From: Prevotella veroralis DSM 19559 = JCM 6290
Lineage (GTDB): Bacteria > Bacteroidota > Bacteroidia > Bacteroidales > Bacteroidaceae
Direction: 5' to 3'
Length of the DNA: 64,000 nucleotides
Assembly: GCF_000377625.1 (NCBI RefSeq)
Contig: NZ_KB898333.1
Location: 48,681-112,680, forward strand
Made by a program: the position numbers and the translations under genes. Positions 8,761-15,985 of the stretch are shown in pieces; position 1 is the first letter of the stretch, and every line of letters begins with the position of its first letter. The notes beneath the pieces are model-generated. The model made no database searches, had not been told where the DNA came from, and saw only the letters and a list, made by a program, of their open reading frames with translations.

Positions 8761-8864
8761 AACGTGTTTCCTTTCTTTTTACCTGTTAAACAATCTTTTA
8801 CCTTGTGTTTACCTACTGAGATTGAAGCCTTCTTAATGGTAATCTTATTACCTTGAAGAGACAT
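8757..8864 (-). CDS. Small basic protein or leader peptide, 35 aa
   Basis: A 35-codon ORF that starts M-S-L-Q-G-N-K-I-T and contains nine lysines and one cysteine (position 25). It ends in TGA overlapping the ATG of the next small ORF. Its start codon is inside a short inverted repeat (AAGAG-ATGT-CTCTT), so initiation may be weak or regulated. No strong ribosome binding site is seen. It may be a real protein or a leader peptide that controls the downstream ORF. Confidence 0.45.
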   Translation of the reverse strand: MSLQGNKITIKKASISVGKHKVKDCLTGKKKGNTL

Positions 8865-8887
8865 CTCTTATGTCTTGTTCGTGGTTG

Positions 8888-8919
8888 CAAAGTTAGTGCA
8901 GTTTAGCTCTACACACAAA
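8888..8919 (-). promoter_or_regulatory. Promoter of the small-ORF unit
   Basis: Minus strand: TTTG (8916-8919), 20-bp spacer, TAACTTTG (8888-8895), a full consensus. The first small ORF starts about 20 nt after the expected transcription start near 8882. The palindrome array at 8956-9034 lies directly upstream. Confidence 0.8.
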
Positions 8920-8955
8920 GAATAGGCTCATTTAACCGCAAAAAACAGGTTTTAA

Positions 8956-9034
8956 TTGACGCCTATCAAACCTCTTGATACATATCAAACGCTATGATTG
9001 ACTTACATCAAGCCTCTCTATTGATATAAATCAA
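8956..9034. repeat. Array A: four TTGAY-N4-ATCAA palindromes
   Basis: Four palindromes with half-sites TTGA(T/C) and ATCAA start at 8956, 8975, 8998 and 9021 (spacing 19, 23, 23). The 4-base centres all differ (GCCT, ACAT, TTAC, ATAA) while the arms are kept. It lies between the divergent small-ORF unit and aguA, so it could be an operator cluster for either. It also fits the 22-bp palindrome arrays seen elsewhere in this window. Confidence 0.8.
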
Positions 9035-9123
9035 GCATATTCTACACCGCACCTAACCCATGGTGTGCGTCATAGACAAGTAAAAAATACACCTGCAAGA
9101 ACGCCTATCACGTTTTCTTTTCT

Positions 9124-9131
9124 TACCTTTG
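9124..9131 (+). promoter_or_regulatory. -7 box of aguA
   Basis: TACCTTTG ends only 4 bp before the aguA ATG, so the mRNA would be leaderless or nearly so if transcription starts at the usual distance. Confidence 0.6.
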
Positions 9132-9135
9132 CAAC

Positions 9136-10209
9136 ATGAACACAAACAAACTCCACGGTTTCAGATTGCCTGCGGAATGGGAGCCACAAAGGGCTATCAT
9201 GCTGATATGGCCACACGAGGACACCGATTGGCGACCTTATTTAAAGGAGATAACAGAGGTTTATCTCCAAATGGCTGATGCGATCACTCGACACGAAGAA
9301 TTGCTTATCACTGCAAGAGACACGGATTTAGTGCGCCGTTTACTGGCTGAACATCTCACAAAAGAGCAGATGAATCAAGTAACTCTCTTCGCTTGTGACA
9401 ACAATGACACATGGGCTCGTGATGTCGCTCCTATCACACTTGTTCCTAACAAGGAATCGAATGGAAAGGGGCAAACCAACGCCCTACTCGACTTCTGTTT
9501 CAATGGTTGGGGGGAGAAGTTTGCCGCTGATAAGGATAATAGAATCAACCAGCAAGTTTATGAAGCAGGGCTTTTCGAAGGTACACTTGAACCTCACAAG
9601 GACTTCGTTATAGAGGGAGGTTCGATTGAAAGTGACGGTAAGCACACCCTCTTCACAACGACTGGTTGTCTCATGGCTCCCCATCGCAACGAGCCATTAA
9701 GTAAGGAGGATATAGACGAGAAGTTGCGTTCGTTCTTCCCTAACATTGAACATGTAGTATGGTTGGATCATGGTAAATTAGCAGGAGATGATACTGATGG
9801 ACACATTGATACTATCGTTCGTATTGCGCCAAATGACACCTTATTATATATAAGGTGTGACGACCCACAAGACGAGCACTATGCTGACTTCTATCATTTG
9901 GAGGAGCAGTTACAGGGCTTAAGGACTTCAGAGGGGAAGCCTTATCACCTACTCCCTCTGCCCATGCCCAATGCTATCTATGATGATGGCGAGCGACTTC
10001 CTGCCACTCATGCGAACTTCCTTATCATCAACGGGGCTGTACTCGTGCCCACATATAACCAACCACAGAAGGACAGGGAGGCTATAGAGCAGATACAAAG
10101 GGCGTTCCCAGATAGGGAGATAATAGGTATTGACAGCAGAACTATCATCCGACAGCATGGTTCAATACACTGTTTAACTATGCAACTACCGCTTTCCCCT
10201 GCTCTTTAA
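9136..10209 (+). CDS. aguA: Agmatine deiminase
   Basis: 357 aa, typical length. Converts agmatine to N-carbamoylputrescine and ammonia in the cytoplasm. Family motifs are present: N-D-T-W-A-R-D (substrate guanidinium binding), the V-W-L-D-H-G-K-L-A-G-D-D-T-D-G-H block with the catalytic His, and the C-terminal nucleophile Cys in G-S-I-H-C-L-T. The next gene is N-carbamoylputrescine amidase, so the pair makes putrescine from agmatine. The alternative family name, peptidyl-arginine deiminase, is a fold-level label; the neighbour argues for agmatine. The start at 9136 follows a -7 box almost directly. Confidence 0.93.
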   Translation: MNTNKLHGFRLPAEWEPQRAIMLIWPHEDTDWRPYLKEITEVYLQMADAITRHEELLITARDTDLVRRLLAEHLTKEQMNQVTLFACDNNDTWARDVAPITLVPNKESNGKGQTNALLDFCFNGWGEKFAADKDNRINQQVYEAGLFEGTLEPHKDFVIEGGSIESDGKHTLFTTTGCLMAPHRNEPLSKEDIDEKLRSFFPNIEHVVWLDHGKLAGDDTDGHIDTIVRIAPNDTLLYIRCDDPQDEHYADFYHLEEQLQGLRTSEGKPYHLLPLPMPNAIYDDGERLPATHANFLIINGAVLVPTYNQPQKDREAIEQIQRAFPDREIIGIDSRTIIRQHGSIHCLTMQLPLSPAL

Positions 10210-10272
10210 CAGAAGAGAAAAGACATTGAGAAAGTATTTATCCCACTGCATAATATTAACTTTTAAAACAAC

Positions 10273-10318
10273 TCCAACCGCTCCGAAGCAAGCTATTTCA
10301 CGCTTCGGACAAGTTGGA
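10273..10318 (+). promoter_or_regulatory. Nested hairpin between aguA and aguB
   Basis: An 8-bp inner stem (TCCGAAGC / GCTTCGGA, 12-nt loop) lies inside an outer TCCAAC / GTTGGA stem. It ends 15 nt before the aguB ATG, where the ribosome binds. No T tract follows, so it is more likely an mRNA-stability or translation-control element than a terminator. Confidence 0.55.
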
Positions 10319-10332
10319 AAACATATTAATAG

Positions 10333-11217
10333 ATGAGAGAACTAAAGATTGGTATCGTGCAACAACATAATGTTGCGGATATGAAAAACAACATAGAGCG
10401 ACTGGCAGAACGTATCACTGACCTCGCACAAAGGGGTGCCGAACTGGTTGTACTACAAGAGTTACACAACTCACTGTACTTCTGTCAGACGGAAGACGTA
10501 AACAACTTCGACCTTGCCGAGACCATTCCCGGTCCTTCAACGGGCTTCTATGGTGAGTTGGCACGCGATTTAGGCATTGTAATCGTTACTTCCCTCTTTG
10601 AGAAACGGGCTGCCGGACTATATCACAACACGGCTGTCGTCATTGAGAAAGACGGAACGATAGCTGGTAAATACCGTAAGATGCACATTCCGGACGACCC
10701 TGCTTACTACGAAAAGTTCTATTTCACACCTGGAGATCTCGGCTTCCACCCTATTGACACGAGCGTGGGACGCTTGGGAGTATTGGTATGCTGGGATCAA
10801 TGGTACCCCGAGGCTGCCCGCTTAATGGCGTTACAAGGAGCAGAACTCCTCATCTATCCTACGGCGATCGGATATGAAAGTAGTGATACAGAAGAGGAAC
10901 AACAGCGACAGCGCGAGGCGTGGACAACGGTAATGCGAGGGCATGCTGTAGCCAATGGACTACCTGTCGTTGCCGTCAACCGAGTAGGACATGAGGCAGA
11001 TCCAAGCCAGCAGACGGGTGGTATTCAGTTCTGGGGTAGTAGCTTCGTGGCTGGTTCACAGGGCGAACTACTCTATCGTGCGAGCGATAACAAAGAGGAG
11101 AGTGCCATCCTTAACATCGACTTAGACCATAGTGAACAGGTGCGTCGTTGGTGGCCATTCTTGCGCGATCGCAGGATAGACGAATACAAAGATCTTACGA
11201 AGCGATTTATTGATTAA
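10333..11217 (+). CDS. aguB: N-carbamoylputrescine amidase
   Basis: 294 aa, a carbon-nitrogen hydrolase (nitrilase superfamily). It hydrolyses N-carbamoylputrescine to putrescine, CO2 and ammonia, completing the pathway begun by aguA 123 bp upstream. The Glu-Lys-Cys triad is visible: E in L-V-V-L-Q-E-L-H, K in K-Y-R-K-M-H-I-P, and C in G-V-L-V-C-W-D-Q-W-Y-P-E. The W-G-S-S-F block near the C-terminus is also typical. Probably in one operon with aguA, with the hairpin at 10273-10318 in the gap. Confidence 0.93.
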   Translation: MRELKIGIVQQHNVADMKNNIERLAERITDLAQRGAELVVLQELHNSLYFCQTEDVNNFDLAETIPGPSTGFYGELARDLGIVIVTSLFEKRAAGLYHNTAVVIEKDGTIAGKYRKMHIPDDPAYYEKFYFTPGDLGFHPIDTSVGRLGVLVCWDQWYPEAARLMALQGAELLIYPTAIGYESSDTEEEQQRQREAWTTVMRGHAVANGLPVVAVNRVGHEADPSQQTGGIQFWGSSFVAGSQGELLYRASDNKEESAILNIDLDHSEQVRRWWPFLRDRRIDEYKDLTKRFID

Positions 11218-11350
11218 TATGATTAGTAGCTGCTAAAGGATGAGAAGAAAGCTCATTTAGGGATAGTTTTGTGATAAAGCTTTTACATGACGAAAGCCCA
11301 TTCATAAACCTATAAAAAATCTAAATCCATCTATGTAGGTTCCAGCTTCA

Positions 11351-11382
11351 TTTGGAATTATCTAAACTTTACTGTACCTTTG
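11351..11382 (+). promoter_or_regulatory. tRNA-Arg promoter
   Basis: TTTG (11351-11354), 20-bp spacer, TACCTTTG (11375-11382), perfect consensus, 12 bp before the tRNA. Confidence 0.8.
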
Positions 11383-11393
11383 CAGCACTATTA

Positions 11394-11467
11394 GGCTCCG
11401 TAGCTTAGCTGAATAGAGCGTCAGATTCCGGTTCTGAAGGTCTTGGGTTTGAATCCCAACGGAGTCA
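11394..11467 (+). tRNA. tRNA-Arg (anticodon CCG)
   Basis: A full cloverleaf can be drawn: acceptor GGCTCCG / CGGAGTC with one G-U pair, D arm, anticodon stem TCAGA / TCTGA around the loop TTCCGGT (anticodon CCG, reads CGG), and a T arm with GGTTTGAATCC. Position 11467 is the discriminator A. CCA is not encoded. Confidence 0.95.
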
Positions 11468-11471
11468 CAAC

Positions 11472-11517
11472 ACATAAAGCGGAAGTTCCATTATCTATCG
11501 GAACTTCCGCTTTATGT
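11472..11517 (+). terminator. tRNA-Arg terminator
   Basis: An 18-bp perfect inverted repeat (11472-11489 and 11500-11517) with a 10-nt loop, followed by TATTT. It starts 5 bp after the tRNA. Confidence 0.85.
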
Positions 11518-11731
11518 TATTTAAACGGCAATTATCAGGCACGAAAAGTAGCACATAGGATTGATAGAAATGACACATACGTATCATTTCAAGCATCTTA
11601 GTAGTATAATGGACAATTATCAAAGGATATGTGTTTTATTATAGTTAACATTCCCTCTTAAAAGCCTGCATTAGGTCATTTATATTACAATTAAAGCTCA
11701 TCTCCCAAAGACAAGCAACCGAACATGATTA

Positions 11732-12742
11732 TTATTTAGCCTTTTCCTGTTTGCTTCTCTGTGTCAGATAGGCTTCTTTCCCAGGGAAGTGAGGGGTATC
11801 GAGAGAGTTTTCCATACAGTAAAATACCACTCGACGGTTGAAGACAACGAAGCCAGGTAGATTATTAAGTTCGCTGATTAACGAGTCAGTGAGGGGTTTG
11901 TCATACAATTGATAATAAAAGACAGCTTCCCCTTTGCGCCCATATTCTATCTCTGTGCAGTCCCCATACCCATCATTATTACCAATGTTTAAACCTCGAT
12001 AATCCATCTCCCGCAGTGCAAAACGGATGGAATCCAGCCGCTCAACACTAAGTCCTATCTTCTTTAACTCCCTATTCTTTACGTTATCAGTGACCCAGTT
12101 GTCTGGCTCAAAGTTCACATCTACCTTCGAGTTAACACCCCAGTCCGTAATTTCTCCATTCTTCGAATACTCCACGGAGAGCCCTGTACTATCTGGCAAC
12201 CAACTTTTTGTAACTGCTATCAAATGTTTTATCCCTGTTTGATGAGCCTTATAATCAGTCTCCATAGCCTCGGGTGTACAACTTTTCTGTGGCAGAATAG
12301 CCAAAATCAACACACATATTACTTGCAAGAGATTGATGATGTGCAATCCAAGAAACACCTTATTTATATATAACTCACGATGAACAATAACCTGAACAAC
12401 GGATATGACATAAATAACAAGCACAGGGATTGATACAAACCATGCAACGACAATAAACCAACCAATCCAACTCAAATTATCCTCAGGGTCGTCTTCACCA
12501 ACAAAGCACAGCATGACGAAGAACAGAAACAACGTAACAACTGCTAATGACATCATGCGTAGAGATGACCAGAAGAAGCCTTTCCAATCCCGCTTATAGG
12601 CATCTTCCGGATTAGTAACCTCCTTATGATAACTTAGTAGAAAGCCTATGCTAAGGAGAAGAAAAGCAAGCAAAAAGATTATAACTGCTATCATACGCTG
12701 ATTAATTAAGTGGTAAAACGCTTGATACGAATAGTTGGTCAA
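11732..12742 (-). CDS. Four-helix membrane protein, unknown function
   Basis: 336 aa. Four membrane helices are clear at about residues 17-36, 57-78, 92-118 and 130-150. A soluble domain of about 180 residues follows, probably on the outer face. No family motif was recognised. The soluble part has a D-T-G-L-S-V-E-Y-S-K-N-G segment and ends K-R-S-K-Q-E-K-A-K. The start codon at 12742 could be an alternative codon; an ATG a few codons downstream is possible. It stands alone, flanked by the tRNA-Arg terminator region and by array E. Confidence 0.6.
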   Translation of the reverse strand: MTNYSYQAFYHLINQRMIAVIIFLLAFLLLSIGFLLSYHKEVTNPEDAYKRDWKGFFWSSLRMMSLAVVTLFLFFVMLCFVGEDDPEDNLSWIGWFIVVAWFVSIPVLVIYVISVVQVIVHRELYINKVFLGLHIINLLQVICVLILAILPQKSCTPEAMETDYKAHQTGIKHLIAVTKSWLPDSTGLSVEYSKNGEITDWGVNSKVDVNFEPDNWVTDNVKNRELKKIGLSVERLDSIRFALREMDYRGLNIGNNDGYGDCTEIEYGRKGEAVFYYQLYDKPLTDSLISELNNLPGFVVFNRRVVFYCMENSLDTPHFPGKEAYLTQRSKQEKAK

Positions 12743-12758
12743 GAATAAGTAGATGCCC

Positions 12759-12850
12759 CTTTCGAATCGAAGAGAGCCTCTCCTTGCATTAAGGAGAGGC
12801 TCTTCTCATATCAAGGAAACGCCCTCTTCCCATGCAAGAGAGCGTCTCTT
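12759..12850. repeat. Array E: four 22-bp palindromic units
   Basis: Four units with anchors at 12775, 12797, 12819 and 12841, exactly 22 bp apart. Each is a small palindrome, for example GAGAG-C-CTCTC and AAGAGA-GCG-TCTCTT. The sequence family is the one also found in arrays F (21281) and G (31233). A hairpin (TAACGAAG / CTTCGTTA, 12875-12895) follows. Confidence 0.75.
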
Positions 12851-12990
12851 TGTGTGCAGTATCTTGTTCGTTGCTAACGAAGCAGTACTTCGTTACACAT
12901 CAACCTGTCCCCTCCTATCCTGCAAACATGTGTTCTGCGAGGTGTTTCTTCCCCTTTTGGGGAGATTGCGTGGGGCTTATCTTATCACGA

Positions 12991-13731
12991 TTAAGCCTTT
13001 GGGTACTTCTTAAACCATCCATCGAGACGGAGGCGCATAACGCCGAAGAAGGCTTCAGAGAATATACCACCACTCATCTTACTAACGCCTTCACGACGAT
13101 TAACAAAGATGACTGGAACCTCCTTAATCTTAAATCCTATCTTGTAAGAGGTGTACTTCATCTCTATTTGGAAAGCATATCCTTTAAACCTAATATCATC
13201 TAATGGGATTGTTTCCAATACCTTTCTACGATAGCAAACAAAGCCCGCAGTGGTGTCATGAACATGGAATCCCGTCACAATCTGTACGTATTTACTAGCG
13301 AAATAGCTCATCAACACGCGTCCAATAGGCCAATTAACAACATTCACCCCACTAACATAACGTGAGCCAACTGCGACATCATAGCCTTCATCATGCGTCG
13401 CTGCATAAAGACGAGGGAGGTCGTTTGGATCGTGACTAAAGTCGGCGTCCATCTCAAAGATATAGTCATAACCATGCTCCAAAGCCCACTTAAAGCCTGT
13501 AATATACGCCGTTCCAAGCCCCAGTTTACCAGTTCGTTCGATGATAAATAATCGATCAGAACATTCGCTGTTCATCAATCGATGAACTATTTGAGCAGTG
13601 CCATCAGGACTTCCATCATCAATCACTAGGATATGAAAGAACTTCTCCAACTTGAAGACGGCACGTATGATCTTCTCTATATTCTCCTTTTCGTTATAGG
13701 TCGGTATGATTACTATACTATCGCTTGTCAT
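12991..13731 (-). CDS. Polyprenol-phosphate mannosyltransferase-like glycosyltransferase
   Basis: 246 aa, a GT2-family enzyme of the dolichol/polyprenol-phosphate mannose synthase (DPM1) type. The N-terminal I-I-P-T-Y-N-E-K-E-N-I and I-D-D-G-S-P-D-G-T-A bind the nucleotide sugar, and M-D-A-D-F-S-H-D-P gives the DxD metal site. There are no C-terminal membrane helices, so it is the short soluble form. It probably makes a lipid-linked sugar at the inner membrane; the sugar is not certain. It is the first visible gene of a minus-strand series that includes the acyltransferase, phosphoesterase and pyrC, but each gap is large enough for its own promoter. Confidence 0.85.
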   Translation of the reverse strand: MTSDSIVIIPTYNEKENIEKIIRAVFKLEKFFHILVIDDGSPDGTAQIVHRLMNSECSDRLFIIERTGKLGLGTAYITGFKWALEHGYDYIFEMDADFSHDPNDLPRLYAATHDEGYDVAVGSRYVSGVNVVNWPIGRVLMSYFASKYVQIVTGFHVHDTTAGFVCYRRKVLETIPLDDIRFKGYAFQIEMKYTSYKIGFKIKEVPVIFVNRREGVSKMSGGIFSEAFFGVMRLRLDGWFKKYPKA

Positions 13732-13747
13732 AGGTTTTGTTTTTGTG

Positions 13748-13755
13748 CAAAAGTA
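13748..13755 (-). promoter_or_regulatory. -7 box before the glycosyltransferase
   Basis: TACTTTTG on the minus strand, 17 bp before the start codon at 13731. Confidence 0.55.
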
Positions 13756-13807
13756 GTATATTTATCTGAATGAAGCAAATAATCGAATAAAAACCAGTAG
13801 TCAGTTA

Positions 13808-14635
13808 CTACTGATCTGGGTTATCTATAAACCCTTGATACTTCTCTTCTAGTCCAGACATGACTGCTTTATACGCCTCAACCATGGTTTGCTTCTCAAA
13901 CTCTACACCTTTCCCTTTGGGTTGAATAGGCTCGTGAATGGTCAGACGAAGCCTGTTCCATACTGGGAAGTTCCAGTCTTTTGTTCGTGGCATAACGTCG
14001 AATGAACCATTAATAGTAATTGGGCAGACTGGTAATTGCAGCTCATCAGCAAGCATAAAAGCTCCTCGTCGGAAGTGAGCCATGTGACCGGTAAAGCTGC
14101 GCGCACCCTCTGGGAACACCACTACTGACATCCCCTCGCGGAGTGTCTCACGTGCTTCATCGTATGTCTTCTTTATCTTGCTCGCCCCACTCTTATCCAC
14201 AAAGATGTGGTGAGCCTGCTCACATGCAAGTCCAATGAGCGGTATCTTGCGAATAGCTTTCTTCATCATCCACTTGAAGTTACGCCCAAGAAAGCCATAG
14301 ATAAGGAAGATGTCGAATGCTCCTTGATGGTTACTAACAAAGACATAACTCTGTTTGGAGTCTAAGTGTTCACGCCCTTCTACCTTTACAGGGAGGAACA
14401 GTAAGCGGATAGTAAACCATGACCACCACTTCCCGGGATAGTATCCCCAGAAATGCCCATTGCCTAATCGACAGCCAATCGTCGTTATTAAGGCTGTGAG
14501 AATAGAGGCAAGAATGAAAAGAGGAAGTACTATGCACAATGTATAGAGATCGTACAGGAGTGTTCCCATCAACGCCAAGAAGGAGGGGTGATGGATAGTG
14601 TGTTTTGGGTGTCGTTGTGCTGTCGTATTGCTCAT
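13808..14635 (-). CDS. plsC: 1-acyl-glycerol-3-phosphate acyltransferase (PlsC-like)
   Basis: 275 aa. Transfers a fatty acyl chain to lysophosphatidic acid at the inner membrane, making phosphatidic acid. The H103-x4-D108 catalytic motif (N-H-Q-G-A-F-D) and the F-P-E-G-A-R substrate motif are present. A hydrophobic segment at about residues 23-55 anchors the enzyme. It follows the metallophosphoesterase gene by 43 bp on the same strand and is probably co-transcribed with it. Confidence 0.9.
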   Translation of the reverse strand: MSNTTAQRHPKHTIHHPSFLALMGTLLYDLYTLCIVLPLFILASILTALITTIGCRLGNGHFWGYYPGKWWSWFTIRLLFLPVKVEGREHLDSKQSYVFVSNHQGAFDIFLIYGFLGRNFKWMMKKAIRKIPLIGLACEQAHHIFVDKSGASKIKKTYDEARETLREGMSVVVFPEGARSFTGHMAHFRRGAFMLADELQLPVCPITINGSFDVMPRTKDWNFPVWNRLRLTIHEPIQPKGKGVEFEKQTMVEAYKAVMSGLEEKYQGFIDNPDQ

Positions 14636-14678
14636 AAGATAATTCTTTTTGCTTTCTTTTATTGTTTGTTACTCGTTA

Positions 14679-15848
14679 TTACTTCGTATGTAACGTTATT
14701 ACCGTTACTTCGTTTGGCATATTGAGACGGAAAGGAACGAGTCCGCCAAGCCCCGCTGTCACATAGAGATAACGCCCGTCTTGCTCGTAGAGTCCATGGT
14801 CTTCATGCTGTCGGAGGCTTGTCGGTCGCCATCCAAAGAGCTGCATTTGTCCGCCATGAGTGTGCCCAGAGAGCGTTAATTGGGCTGTTGTTTGAGGCAA
14901 GATAGAACGCTTCCAAGCAGAAGGGTCATGTTGCAACATGATGACAAATGCTCCTTTAGGAATCCCTGCGGTCGCCTTCTGATAATCAGAATAGTTGGGG
15001 AACGGTGGTTTCCCATCGTTCTCTGTACCGCATATATATATCTGCTCTCCCTTAGGTGACCTTGTTATCGTGTGTTGATTACGCAAGAGCGTCCAGCCCA
15101 AGCCCTTCTCTTCATCCTTGACAAGCCTCATCTCTTGTGCAATCTTCTCTTTCTTATTCCCTACGATATACTCTGTATAGTCATGATTACCCAACACTGA
15201 GAGGGTATGCGACATCGGTTTACGAATAACCGATTGCATTGCCTCCACCTCTTGTGGGCGCATATTCTGTATGTCACCAGTAAAACAAATAAGGTTAGCA
15301 TGCTGTTTTTCTATACTATCCATCTCTGCTTTCAATATCTTCTCACGCCATCCTTCAAAGGTTCCGAGGTGCAAATCAGATACATGTACAATGCGATAGC
15401 CATTGAAAGAAGTGGGTAGATTCTTAAAAGATAGGTCGATGTGGTTCACTTTTATTGCTGATACGCCAGCTGTAAGCCCATAGACATAAACACCAAAAGC
15501 ACCTACGCCCAATAGAACTCCTATGTAATGTCCCCAGTTGCGATGCGTATGTGTGATATACTTACGCATTATCCAACCGAAGAACGAGGCAATTGCAAAA
15601 ACAGTCTTGGGCACTACGAACATTCCAAGGAGGAAGAGATAAGTGTTCAACCAAGTGAGGTCTGCAGGTGCAAAGTTGCGTATGGAAGCCAATAAACAGG
15701 TGTAGACAACCATACCAATGCAGGGGATCCACCATAGAAGACGCTGCCACCAGGTTATATGATAACGCTTTCGGAAATAGTGCATATCGATGTACAGATC
15801 CGAAAGAACTATCATTAAGATAAGGTATATAACAATTCTTGCTATCAT
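14679..15848 (-). CDS. Membrane-anchored metallophosphoesterase
   Basis: 389 aa. Three to four N-terminal membrane helices (residues 1-135) are followed by a calcineurin-like phosphoesterase domain. All metal motifs are visible: H-V-S-D-L-H-L-G, T-G-D-I-Q-N, L-G-N-H-D, and L-S-G-H-T-H-G-G-Q. The layout matches the YaeI/YkoQ group; YaeI acts on UDP-diacylglucosamine-like lipids in some species, but the substrate here is not known. The genes before and after it act on lipids, which fits a membrane substrate. Confidence 0.85.
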   Translation of the reverse strand: MIARIVIYLILMIVLSDLYIDMHYFRKRYHITWWQRLLWWIPCIGMVVYTCLLASIRNFAPADLTWLNTYLFLLGMFVVPKTVFAIASFFGWIMRKYITHTHRNWGHYIGVLLGVGAFGVYVYGLTAGVSAIKVNHIDLSFKNLPTSFNGYRIVHVSDLHLGTFEGWREKILKAEMDSIEKQHANLICFTGDIQNMRPQEVEAMQSVIRKPMSHTLSVLGNHDYTEYIVGNKKEKIAQEMRLVKDEEKGLGWTLLRNQHTITRSPKGEQIYICGTENDGKPPFPNYSDYQKATAGIPKGAFVIMLQHDPSAWKRSILPQTTAQLTLSGHTHGGQMQLFGWRPTSLRQHEDHGLYEQDGRYLYVTAGLGGLVPFRLNMPNEVTVITLHTK

Positions 15849-15985
15849 GTCTTTAATAGATTGGCACTTAAAAAGATTCTTACTCTATCTATGGGAAGCC
15901 CTCGCCAGTGCACATAGTCACGTTGTTGCTCCTCATCAATCTTACCTAAACAAAGTAACGAGCTTGCTTTCACTCATATTCTCTA

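Noticed and set aside
8956..9034. LytTR-type direct repeats upstream of the small-ORF unit
   Set aside because: The motifs are palindromes with 4-bp centres rather than direct 9-bp repeats.
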